Part shown: positions 50,766 to 62,449 of the stretch, piece after piece
Layout: each line of letters opens with the position of its first letter
Numbering within the stretch: the stretch's first letter is position 1
DNA from: Epiperipatus broadwayi
Lineage: Eukaryota; Onychophora; Udeonychophora; Euonychophora; Peripatidae
DNA length: 64,000 bases
Direction: 5' to 3'
Assembly: GCA_028023455.1 (NCBI GenBank)
Contig: JAQFVV010006738.1
Location: 248,456-312,455 of the forward strand
Position numbers and translations under genes: made by a program
Notes under the pieces: model-generated
The model's database searches: none
Seen by the model: only the letters and a program-made list of their open reading frames with translations
Told to the model about the DNA's origin: nothing

Positions 50766-51609
50766 CAGACTATGAATATGGGAGCAAATATGCCCAAAAG
50801 GGCTAAGCCAGAATAAAACAATTAAAATATAGCTTAACTAATGTGTGTTGGAAGCGCAGTATAATAATAGTTTAAAACGTATATTGTAAATTTAATTGCT
50901 ATACCTTTTTAAAATAAATATTGTACTGTTTGTTATGTATTTAAATATTTAAGAAAGAAATTATTTTTGATGTGAAGACCATAATTATAATTAGAAATCA
51001 GTTAATCGGTAAACTGAAAAGATGTTTGATTATAAAAAGTTTAATATAGAAAAGGTTTTGCATTTGTCTATATGCATTTCCTCCTCAATATACTTTGTAT
51101 TAAAGAGGTGTTTTTTTCTTTTATATATAAATTTGAATATTTTTTCTGAATAAGTATCTTCTAAAGCATAAATGAGAAATAGTGAAGCAGAAGTATGATT
51201 CCAATTGAATCAAAGAATAGGATTTGAAGAAAATATAACTGATGTATATGATAGGAATAATAACACTACATCTTAAAAAAAGTATATGAATAAGAACGAA
51301 ATAGATTATACAGTAATAGAGGGTAAGGTAGAATATAAAAGACAAAATGAGGCAAAATGCAAGAAATTGATAAAAGTCCAATAAAGAATTATTAAAAATA
51401 TTGAAGGGTGAGGAGTTTAAGAAAATTAATCAATATTCAATATTTATGAATCAAGAGTGTTTATAGATTCGCCTTCAACAATTAAAATTTTTTTCAAAGA
51501 AAAGGTCTAATGCTATAAAGTGTGAAGGGATAACAATTTATTTTAATGTCTGTTTAAGATATATATGGTAGCTTAATATTTTATAGTGAAAGATCATTTT
51601 ATATTAGAA
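50766..51609. other. No gene seen
   Basis: AT-rich. The 86-codon minus frame at 51121-51381 is very hydrophobic, with no family motif; treated as chance. Confidence 0.55.
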
Positions 51610-53150
51610 AGATTATCATCATCATCAACCATTATCAATCCACTGCACAATGAGGGTCTCTCCAAATTCAATCCATTTTCTTCGATCTTTAGTTTTTCTT
51701 CTTCACATCATTGCTGCACTTTATTTCATCTATCCATCTCACATATGGTCTCTTTCTGGGTCTTTTAAAATCTCTTGGAATCCGGTTTAAGATTTCAATT
51801 TTCCATCTGTTATCATCTCTTCTAGCAATATGTCCAGTCCAACTTTACTTGTCTTTTAAATTTTTCAATGAGGTCAGTAACATGTTTGTTCTTTTACCCA
51901 TATATTGTATTTTCAATCTCTTCTTGTTACTCCCAACATGCATCCCTCTATACTTCTTTGAGTGGTCTGACATCTCTGTATTGCTCTTCTATTAAGTGTC
52001 CAAGTCTCAGATCCATAAGTGAGAACTGGTAAAACACATTTATTAAAAACCTTCATTTTCAAACACATAGGCATATTTCCTTTTAGTATCAAGTTATTGC
52101 TACCAAAATCACTCCAAGTTTAATTCTCTAATTAATTTCATTCGTTATGTTTCCATCAGTATTAATAGTCTGACCAAGGTATTTTTAACTGTTAACTTCT
52201 AACTCATCATAATCAATTTTTATTTTTATATTTTGAGAAAATCCATTAAACATTACTTTAGGGTTTTTAACATTTATCTTTAGTCCCATTTTCATCTGAT
52301 AACTCCTGCAACATTTCCTGTAGCTCTAAAATATTATTTGCCAAACAACTACATCAGCTGCAAAATCTAAATGACTTAAATAATATCCATTTACATGCAC
52401 TCCTTTAGCTTCCCATTTTAATCAACAAAATACTTCTTGCAGCACTGCTGTAAAAAGTTTTGGAGATGTGGAGTTACCATGTCTTATGCTTCTGACCAAT
52501 GTTGACTTTCCCAATATCATTATGTAATCTAATTGTTGCTGTTGCATTTTCATAAATGTTCTTTAAAATTTGGCAATATCCTGGATCTATACCTTGATGA
52601 TCCAATGCCTTAATCACTGAAAAAATGTTTATAGAATCAAATGCCTTTTCATAATCTACAAATCCAAAACATAATGGCAACTCATATTCATTTGTCTTTT
52701 CTATATTTTCTCTTATGATTTACTGTACTAAAACACTTTTAAATCCACCTTGTTCTCCTGGTTGGTGGAAAACCAATGTTCTCTGTAGACGAGTTGTAAT
52801 TATCTTGGTAAAAATTTTGTAAAAAACTGATAAAAAGCTGATAGGTCTGTAATTTCTAATATCTTCTTTATCACCTTTTTTAAATATTAATATTAATACT
52901 GCATTCTTCCAAACATCTGGTATATCTTTATCATTTAGACATTTAGTATATGACTTTGCTAAATAAAAAATTATTTCTTCACCTACTTCTTTTAATATAT
53001 CAATTATAATTCCATCATTACCTGGAGCCTTTCCTTTCTTCATACACTTAATTGCATGTCTCACTTCTTCATTTAAAATTCTGGGCAATTCGGAAAATGT
53101 AATAGATATAGGAGGTACTTGTTCTTTATTACTATATAATTCTTGATTAT
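51610..53150 (-). pseudogene. RTE-like LINE copy 2, 5'-truncated, minus strand
   Basis: Same family as 26.6-29.5 kb. Reading from 53150 down: MKKGKAPGNDGIIIDILKE (near 53040), NYRPISFLSVFYKIFTK (near 52850), FVDYEKAFDSINIF (near 52660) and LDFAADVVV (52347-52370). The catalytic FADD is changed to FAAD, so the RT core is dead as well as frame-broken. The C-terminal domain and the ATGATGATG-type tail (51617-51630) are present; the endonuclease is missing, a usual 5' truncation. Frames 52720-53088 and 52474-52680 are the longest intact pieces. Confidence 0.85.
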
Positions 53151-53559
53151 ACAGAAATATATAGAGAGAGAAAATGGAGGTAATGTACTTTATTGTTCTT
53201 GTAAAGATTTGTTAGAGTGGATTGGATTATTTTGTTGAATACTTTTAAAAAAGTGTAGATTAAGAGACATTTATTAAAAAATTTGTATAAGAACCAAAAA
53301 TATTTCTAAGATTAGCCTATTAAAAAAACAGATATAAATAAAGATGTAAGATATGCCTATCTTGTATTATATAATTGAACATCCCAATGACTATAGTTTT
53401 AATAAGAATAAATTTAGAATTAAAGAAAAGAAAATATTAGAATAAAAATTGCAAAGACAAAAAGCCTTTTCAGAAAAGTATAAATTTTTTTGTGATCTAT
53501 TAAAATGTTAATTAAGAAAAAGACATAACTTCTTTGTATAGAAATGAGATAGATGATTA

Positions 53560-53850
53560 TAAAATATGGTATAAAAATATTGGTATCTTGTGATTTATGG
53601 ATTTAAAACAGAATGAAAAAGATAGTATGCAATAATGAAGTATTAAATAGAGTAAATGAAAAAAGATTATTGAAGAAATTACAAATCAGAAGAGAAATTG
53701 GATTGTAATATTTAATTGCAATTAAATTATTAAAAATATGTTGTAAAGGTCTCTATAGGTAAGTGAAAAAAAGTAGAAGAAAAAGTTGATTTACAGGAAG
53801 TAGCTGGAATTATCATAGGATTAATACTGTCTTTTAGAAGATAACTAATG
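53560..53850 (+). pseudogene. LINE C-terminal fragment, plus strand
   Basis: Readable text KIVCNNEVLNRVNEKRLLKK then LQIRREIGL resembles the NEEVLRRINEKR...IRRR region after the RT of several LINE groups. Frame changes follow at once. No RT motif is near on this strand, so it is a fragment separate from RTE-like copy 2. Confidence 0.4.
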
Positions 53851-54910
53851 ATGCTTCATTACAAAAAGGTGTAATTTATAAGCTTATAGGAGTCGTAAAC
53901 AGACATTTTTAAAATGTTTTTTCAAGAATAATTTATTTCTATATGTTGTTGAAATGTTATATATTTAAGCTTTAACGTATGTTACCTCATTTGTAGAAGG
54001 TGATTATTAGCATTATTGAATCTGTTTTTTTTTTGCAATAAAAAAAATAAAATCTTACTAACATGTAGGTAATATGAATAACAATTATCCAGTTTCTATA
54101 GATGTCATTTTTATCATTACTGATATTTGCATTTTATCCAATTGCAGATTATCTAAACTTTTCTATTTCATTTTTCAGAATTTTTTTTAAGTGAATGAAA
54201 GGGATTGATTTTCCAGAGATATTCATAGAGGTATATAATTAGAGATTAGATCTATCATTATAATATTCATTTTTTTTTTGTGTATGTAACTTAAAAAAAT
54301 TCACTATTAAGAAAAATTGATATTTATTATCTCATTATTATTTTTACTCTGTATGTGTTTACATTTCCAATGGACAAGCAAAATTCTGTTTGCTGTTTTT
54401 ACTTTATTATTGCTGGCGTAGAAGAAAAAATTCATTATTACAGATACATAAACTTTAGAGATGTATCATTAAAAAGTTAAGCTGTCCAGAGTTTTGTTAA
54501 ACTCTTTGCTTGTTATTTGCTAATTTCATCACCCAGAAAATGATCGAAACAAAATGTATATGTTGAGGAAAGAAATATAACAAACAACAATCTATCTAAA
54601 TCCTTAGAGAAGATGTCATCGCTATAATTGACAAAGCATTTCCAAGAACTTTCAATTAATCTTACCTGTTACCATAATTATCCTTAAAAAAGGCAAGCAT
54701 TTAACTAATAGACAAAATTATTTCACAATTTCACATCATACAAACAATATTTATTTGGGCCATCTTATTACCCTGTTTTTGCATTGAAATCATCAGGAAA
54801 TCAAGATTTGAAAATATCAATATGTACTTTTAAATTTAAACAGAACTTTAAAAAAGAGAAAATATAAAGAGAAAGGTCAAATCTGGTCATTAATATTAAA
54901 TTTTTTTCTG
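53851..54910. other. No gene seen
   Basis: AT-rich; no recognised feature. Confidence 0.6.
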
Positions 54911-54913
54911 TAT

Positions 54914-55106
54914 ATATATATGTGTGTGTGTGTGTGTTGAAACAGTAAGATTCACATTCGAATCTTAAGTTTCACCTTTTTCTATCATCTCTCATCCACC
55001 ACCCTCTCCTACCCAAATTTAAACATTTTTGGTATCGAATTGTGTGTGAAGCAATATTAAAAAAATGTATAAATATATGTATAATTCACCACACACACAC
55101 ACACAT
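54914..55106. repeat. TA/TG microsatellites with hairpin B and an (AC)n run
   Basis: A (TA)n(TG)n run (54910-54936) precedes the hairpin GAAAC-AGT-AAGATTC-ACATTC-GAATCTT-AA-GTTTC (54939-54973). A pyrimidine-rich stretch with CCACCACCCTCTCC follows, then an (AC)n run at 55089-55106. The order, TA run, hairpin and pyrimidine-rich tail, matches the copy at 39.4 kb. Confidence 0.65.
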
Positions 55107-55386
55107 TTTGGTAACAAATTTAAAGCAATAGATAAAAATAATTAATGTAATTTGTATTTCTCTTTTAGTTATATAATTTTAACCATTTATTTTAAATTAT
55201 AAAGTTCGTTATTTATTGCTGTGTTTAAATTTCTTATTTAATAATAATTTTAGAAATTGATTATAATTTAAGTAAAAGTAAAATAATTGTATATTCCCTT
55301 TTGTATTTGAAATTTTAAAAGTAATGGTCGGTGAGAGATAATAGATTAATTAAAAAAAAATTCCCTAAAATCTTTAATTACAAAAT
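55107..55386. other. No gene seen
   Basis: AT-rich DNA. Confidence 0.6.
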
Positions 55387-57657
55387 GTAACGGTAAAAAT
55401 AAAGTCGAACAATAGAAATGCAGCTTTCTAGATAAATTAAACATACAAGAATGCATTGATTCTCCTTGGGGCAAATGAGTGGATCCAAAATTAAAATATA
55501 ACAAAAGTGAAAAGATAAAATCAAGAAAAGAGGACATTTTGGACTGTCTCCGAACTTTCAGTAAAACTTTAGCTGTGCTCTCGATCAGCTGAGAGTCTCC
55601 AGAAATCATAAAGTAATTTACCTACCACAGTATGTTCGAGTAGAAAGCGCTGACTATTCTCAGAGATGGCCAATCATATGCCGTGAACCTTCACAGGTGC
55701 CCTCCATAATATCAACCAAGAAGATCAGCTGCCCAAACAATTAGAAAGCTGCTGCTGCTCTTAAAATAAATGAATAATCTAAATGCTAAAAAGAACTGCT
55801 ACTTCTGAAATCATGAACAATTTGCTACTCACTACTGAATTGGAAAACTTCGTATAAACAGGTACCTGTTTCAATGTCTCCTAGAGTACTCTAATTAATA
55901 ATCACACTATAGCTCACTCTCTATATAACTTGTAAAACTCTAAATTGTAAAACCATGAATTTAATGATTAATTTATTATATAAATTTCTTTAATAATCTA
56001 GCTTACCTAATTCTATCTTTTTTTGGGTACGTATTTCTAAATTTTACATTTTTATTATTTAATTATAGCATGCTCATAAGATTTCCGACTGGACATCACC
56101 AAATTTAAATATAGATTTTAATCAAGATGGTTGCCATCTTGTCTAGCAACCTATTAATATATTTAGTTATATACTTTTGTTGGCTGGTCAGCTCGGAAAT
56201 CTCCATAATTTTCTAAATGCAAACCCATAATTGCTTGAAACAGTGGATGTGTGTCCTGCAAATCCTCATTAATATTTACTACTATAAATTACTTAATATT
56301 TTCATATAAATCAACACGCATTCGATGCTTCATTTATTGTAATGCAGGGGTCTACTACTTAGCAAATGGCTGACATTAGTTATTAATACTCACCTAGCTT
56401 ACCTATTGTTTTATATTTTATTAAGTTTTTAAGTAATAATTCCATAAATTGTATTTCTTTGAGAGTCAAAAACATTCGTTATTAAATGTTGATGATGTAG
56501 GGCCGAGTTATAAAATATATTAAATCTTAGCAGAATAGTCTGTGAATTATACACGTGTTACGTTTTAGAAATGCGATGATCTATCATAAGCCTTGGATAC
56601 TTCGGATTCTTTAGGATTTAAATTAATCCCAGTCATCCTACACAAGTGGACAAATAAATGTTCCCATAGGACTTGATGATGACTGTCACACAGTTAGTAG
56701 GTAATCATGGCACAAACCACTTGCCCCTGATTATGCTTATGTGACACCTTATATTTTGGGCCTACAGCAAATGCCAGCCCATTGTTATAAACTCATCCAT
56801 GGCTTTGCAGTCTCAATATACTGCCACCCTCATATCGCCTTTCTAGATGTACCACGTATCTTTGATTATTAACTTTATTACTCAATATATAACTCTGTCT
56901 CTGCATTAGTGACCTAACTCACTCTCAAATAAATGTCTGTCCATAGTAATTACTAAATATCTTCTTTAATTAAATAAATATGTCTGCCGCTACTATTATT
57001 AATCCTATTTTAGACTCTTGCATTGCAGATATAAATCCCCAAAGACATGCTCTTGAAATACTTGCTCGAGAATTTAGGTAGCTAGATTACGTCAGCCAAA
57101 TAAACATATCTCTTTGTAAAATATAACAGTATCAGAAATACTGCTACTGAGAGTTTAAATATAACAAAATATTATTGGTTAAATGATTTCGTATAAAATA
57201 TTTTAAATAAATAAATGTATATCTTTGTAAAGTATAACAGTATCGGAAATATTGCTGCTGAGATTTTAAATATAATAAAATATTATTAGATGATTTAATA
57301 TAAAATGTTTTAAATAAATAATTTCAAACTATACGTCTGCCGTTACATCTTTATTTATTCGATACCCATACAATATATTTCCTCGATTCTGTAAAATATA
57401 AATGTTTAATATTAATGTTATTATTGGCTAACTCGAAATAAAGTCTTGAATCTCTTGCATCTCCATGACCATTGTGCCTAAAGAAATGTTTACTAATGTA
57501 GCATCAGATGCGTTGTTTCATAGATTGCATTGTGGAACTGATAAACTATGTTCGAACTCAGTACTATGGGTGGCTTCGCTACCTAGATGGTGGTGCTGTT
57601 CTGTGTGGTGTTTGAATTCTGCACTATGTTAATGAATCATATAATTCTGACCGTTAC
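55387..57657 (+). mobile_element. Possible long LTR, plus orientation
   Basis: Starts TGTAACGGTAAAAATAAAG and ends GACCGTTACA, about 2.27 kb, close to the 2.25 kb of the block at 5.8-8.0 kb. Its last 110 bases, reversed, resemble the start of that block (TGTAACGRTC..., ACCATCTAGG). A CAATATATAAC TATA-like box lies near 56882 with AATAAA at about 56927. No primer-binding site and no matching short duplication at the ends, so neither a solo LTR nor its limits are proven. Less AT-rich than its flanks. Confidence 0.35.
57108..57330. repeat. 111-bp tandem duplication
   Basis: CTTTGTAAAATATAACAGTATC starts at 57112 and its near copy at 57223. Both units continue through GAAATA(C/T)TGCT(A/G)CTGAGA, an ATATTATT block and ATTTTAAATAAATAA. 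Confidence 0.85.
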
Positions 57658-58490
57658 AGTATGTGTTTTATGACTTTTTTAGCATTCTCCATTGAAAACT
57701 TAGAAATGAAAAACAAATATCCATTTAATATTTATCTGATACATTATTTATTTCACACACATATTTATTTAATATTGCGAATGAATTGAATTTAAATATA
57801 CATCAGAATTTCTTATTGACAAAGGCTACCTAAATTATTAAACTATTATTATTATTGATATATATGTATATTGTCTTGTGATAATTTATTTAATCATTTA
57901 AAATGTCTTTAAAGGTGAATTAATCTTGTAGGGGTTTTCTGAGTTATAATAACTGTGAGGTTCTGTAGACTTGAAGGAAGTCATTTTAAGTATACATTTA
58001 AAAATCAGTGGCTCTTTAGGATTGCATTGTTGTGCATTTATAATATCCCTTTTGAATATAAATGAAGTTGAGATGACATATGATATTAGTATTCCTATGG
58101 TGTTTACATATTTTACTTGATAAAAGGATGTCATTATGCATATTTATGTTTTATTTATTTTTATACGAATAGTATTTGTGAATAGATATATTTAAGCTTA
58201 AGGAGGATTTCATATATTTGGTGAAGAAATAATAATTCACTGGAGAAAACATTCCTATTGTCTCAAATTATTTAATTATTAATTAAATAAGATGTTATAT
58301 TATCTATTTATATAATATAGGTAACCTTTATTAATATTGTAAAAATAAATGTTTCTTATCCACACATGATATTAGTAAATTATTTGAGAACTATTTTTAA
58401 TGGAATTGCTATTTTTTATTATTAAACGACTAAACATCACATGATCACCATTTCTTATGCTTGTTCAAGCTTTTAAAGCAGCTAAAACTC
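57658..58490. other. No gene seen
   Basis: AT-rich; the 78-codon minus frame at 57898-58134 has no recognised motif. Confidence 0.55.
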
Positions 58491-58496
58491 TCCATA

Positions 58497-58633
58497 CAGT
58501 AGTGCCACTCAGTGCAAGCCAGAGTAATCAATGGATACCACAAGCTAGAAACTAGTCAGGGGATACTGCATGAGTAGGCATTAGATAAGGACAATCCATT
58601 GATTATTCTGGTTTGCACTGAGTGGCACTACTG
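58497..58633. mobile_element. Foldback element with 39-bp arms
   Basis: CAGTAGTGCCACTCAGTGCA... (58497-58535) is the reverse complement of 58595-58633 with about two mismatches. A 59-base loop lies between. GC-richer than its surroundings, no coding. Confidence 0.85.
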
Positions 58634-59090
58634 TAAGGAGAGGTTTGACTATTTATTATTATTCTCATTCTCTTATTGATGTAAATAAAATATTAATTTA
58701 TTTATTTATTAAAAATTGACTTTGTATTTTTTTTATTTAAGATTATAACACTTATCAAAGTTCATAAATCATATTATAATAAATTCATATATTTTAACTT
58801 ACACTGAGATACTTAAATTAACATTTAACTTATTTCAAACTTCATTTTCATAAACTTTATCCCAATATTGAGATGAGATTGATTGGAACAATAGATTATT
58901 TATTTATTAAATGTAATTTGGATTCAATAAAATGTCCCTTTGATTCTTTATTACATTTATCTGTTAGTAAGTCTCATTAATCTATATATTTTATATTTAA
59001 GTTCAATGCCTTATTACATCTTTACCTTTTTTTAAACTAATACTAATTCTTGGGGCATTAGCAAATTGACCTTCCACATCCTCATTGTTA
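58634..59090. other. No gene seen
   Basis: AT-rich flank. Confidence 0.6.
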
Positions 59091-59094
59091 CAAT

Positions 59095-60145
59095 ATATCT
59101 GTGTCCCCCTGAAAATAAGATCCAGTCTTATAATAATTTTTGCTCCAAAAGACACTGTAGGGCTTATTTTCAAATGTTCTATTTTTTCATATACAAAAAT
59201 CTACATTTCAAGTATAAAAATGTACATTAATTCAAATAGTTTTTCTCTTTACAGAAAGATGTAAGATTTTTACTCTGGGAGCTCCCATAATTCCTTTCTT
59301 ATACTCACTAGAATAGCTTTGTTTTTGCACTCTTATTATCTGGCATTCAGAAGATTTTTCTGTTTATATTTACCATTAAATCAAGTGCGAATGATAACAA
59401 AAATGATTACAATTAAGAGTAGTTTGTCCACACAAAAGCAATAAAAAATGCATAAAAATTTTAAAAATATTTCTTTATTTCACACATGTACATTAAAGAT
59501 GCCTATTATAACATAATCAGCATATTGCATTACAAGGATTCATATATGACCCAATCATGTCCATCCATTATCAAGTAAGCAGATTGTAAATACTTTCCAA
59601 ATTACTTGCAATAGATGTGATATGTTGGACTATTTCCATCATCTATGAGTGAATGTTGAATGTATAGAAAATTTTTAACTTGATTTTAACTTTCCAAATA
59701 CAAACAACTTGTTAGTAATAACACACAAATAGACAATACAGGTTAGTAATTACACGTTTCGAGTAGTATTATTCTCCACTCTTCTTCAGGTGTTGCTGGC
59801 CTATATGCACAGTGACAATATTCGCTTAGAGGTTGAACTCGCACCTTTAGATTCTTGAATATCAAATTTAAGGCAAACACTCTACCAACTGAGCTATTCT
59901 GTCAAAGGCAATAGTCAATGGGAAAATACAAAAGTACTATGTAATTTATATCATCATTTATTTAAAGCTTTAAAGTCAACAATATTGTTTATATATATCC
60001 AACATATTCAACAGGCAAACAAAAACTGTCTATTGGGCTGCCAATCATAACTAGAGCCTATATTTGGAGTAGGACTTATAAGTATTTTCAAAAATCATGC
60101 TAGGGCTTATTTTTTTGTTTAGGCCTTATTTTCAGGGAAATACAA
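59095..60145. mobile_element. DNA transposon remnant with CCCTGAAAATAAG inverted ends
   Basis: The left end has CCCCCTGAAAATAAGATCC and the right end CTTATTTTCAGGGAAATA, the same end inverted. Second inner motifs CCAAAAGACACTGTAGGGC and ATCATGCTAGGGCTTATTTT resemble the sub-terminal parts of MITE families I recall from other animals, but I could not check this. TACAATAT occurs just outside both ends (59088-59095 and about 60138-60146), a possible 8-bp target duplication; a TA duplication is the alternative reading. No transposase found. It carries a tRNA-headed repeat at 59.72-59.90 kb. Confidence 0.6.
59720..59905 (-). mobile_element. tRNA-headed repeat with PLE-like GAAAC tail
   Basis: On the minus strand, 59903-59822 looks like a tRNA: an exact A-box region TAGCTCAGTTGGTAGAG and a B box GCGAGTTCAACCTC, but the anticodon-arm region is expanded and does not fold cleanly. 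About 35 bases on comes CCTGAAGAAGAGTGG, a short loop, ACTACTCGAAACGTG (59791-59755), a stem followed by GAAAC. So a tRNA-like pol III promoter head is joined to a PLE-type tail. Not a working tRNA gene. Confidence 0.65.
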
Positions 60146-62449
60146 TATTACAAATTATATGAAATTTTGTCCAAACTTTTTTTTATCAGCATATTTTTTT
60201 CACCATCTCTATGTTACCATAAGCTTTAGTAAACATTAATAAATGTCTGATATTAATACTTAATGAATCCTGTGCTCTGCTATCCAATATCCACAGACTA
60301 ATTTCAAGATTATGACTTTCATCAGTAAGGAGCTTTTGGATCTTGGAACAGTCCACCTGGATTTTTAGGATCTAATGTAACTTCCTTTTAGCTTCTATCA
60401 TTTCCTTCTTTTTTATCAGCCTAAATTGAAAAACTGGCCTGTATAGTCATATAGACCTGAAACCAGATCAGTTTATATATATATGTGGTGTCCTTAGTTT
60501 TTTAATAACTAGAGACCCTTCTGTTCTATTATTACATATTAAAATTTACAATAAGTGTTAGAGATGATAAAAAATATATGCTGCTACAACAACAATGTAT
60601 ATAAGCTGGGGTCATATGATAGTCATTGAAGTGGTTTCATATCTATATGACTACACCGGTTACCATGAATAAAACATTACTAAGTAGCATAGGCTATTTT
60701 GGTACCTGATACAACACAGCTGTAGAATTTACATTAACTTATACACTTGATTGGTGCAATATCTACATGAGGTTGTTTGGTAAGAGTTCATAGGTCTACT
60801 GAACCATATTTGACAATAGGGCACCTGGTTGCAGCCTTTCCTCGTAAGAAGTTTCCATCCCTGATATAATTGTTAACAATTATGAACTTTTCACATAACT
60901 AGCTAATTACAAAAAATATTTTCATACTTCTCTAAAATCCAGCAACCTCCAAGTTTCCGTTGACCAACAAATGAAATTCATATCTTGAAAAATAAATTGA
61001 AAATCTTCAGTCTTAAAAAAAGAAGTTTTTAATAAAACTAAAAGATGATTTCAATTTCTGTAAATAAGGTTTTTAAATATATTTTCATTTCCTAACTTTG
61101 CTTATGTACTTTAATGTACTTTCTTCCGAATCTCTATAATTTATTTCCCATTTTTAGTTACATCATACTGTGCTGCCATCCTACAAACATACTATTACTT
61201 TGATTAGCTAATGGCATAGGATTCAACAATTCTGATAGTTAATAATAGTTATACTAATCCGAGTGAATTCTTCTAGATATGACAGCTAAAGAAAAGTTTT
61301 TTTTTTTAATCCTGTATCTAAAAACTTCTATGTTAATAAATAAAAGATAGTAGCTTTAATACATGTTTTTTTATTTATTAATGTAATCTTCTCATGTTTT
61401 TTTTTATTAATGTAATCTTCTTGTTCATTATTTTAATTTTAAAAATCATTGCAGATAGCATATACAAGAATAATGTGTTTGTTTTTTTAATGGATACAAT
61501 ATTCATCAATATTTGCAATAAGGGGAAATAAACATAAAGCAACTAATTTTCTTTTCTCTATGTATCAATAGATGGCAGCACAAATCAATCTAATTACAAG
61601 TTTCTCTGGTCATGGTTGCTGAGAGATTCCGGACTCCGTTTAAGGAGAAGTCACAGTACATCACATCAGTTAATTTTGGAAATTCGTGTTCTATTATGAA
61701 TTCATTAGAATCTAATTTAGATTTTAGTTGTAAAGATTATTATCTTAGAAAGCCCATATGATGTTATACACAGAGATGGTCATTTAAATTTCACGTTTAT
61801 TACAAAAGTTTTACTAAATTAGAATAATTTACTTAACATATAAAATTTTCTACAAATATTTATATATAACACCAGCTGTTTTACTCTTCACAAAACTTGA
61901 TTTATTTTATCTTCCAATTTTGACTATGATGATTTATCATTTAAGAAAATATATAAATAATCCTTTACATACTTATTTCTTTTACGAATCTTGTTTGCAA
62001 TAAGAATCAAAATGTTTCCATATTCATATACATGTGATCACACATGACCATTTTTTTAATAAATTAAAGACTATGCTATGGCCAAAAAATTAACTATAAC
62101 GTTGCCTATTTTAGTGAAGCATAGCCTAATGAGGTTTGTGAAATGAATAATTCTGGAAGTAATCATTTTGATGAGGATATGCCTATTGGGAAGATTTATT
62201 TGCATGATGATAAGGATTTGCTACAGATATGAGTAGAAATGCTAAGTACCAAAATTAGGAATAACATTATTTAGTGATTTATAGGTTAAATGCAGATATA
62301 TTAATTATAAAAGAGAAAGAGAAGAACATAAGAGTTTGCTTAGTTTTATGATTTTAAATATTGTTAAGATGTTAAAAAAATAATAATATTGTAGTGTTAA
62401 TACAGAAAAATAATGTTCTAACTAAAAGTACTAAAAAACAAGAGATTTT
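60146..62449. other. No gene seen; a small local duplication
   Basis: 60280-60420 and 60600-60860 are less AT-rich, possibly old repeats, unidentified. At 61363-61421 a stretch of about 30 bases (TTATTAATGTAATCTTCT) is duplicated in tandem. Confidence 0.5.

Noticed and set aside
59822-59903. Functional tRNA gene on the minus strand
   Set aside because: A and B boxes are good but the anticodon arm is expanded and the acceptor ends do not pair; better read as a tRNA-derived repeat.
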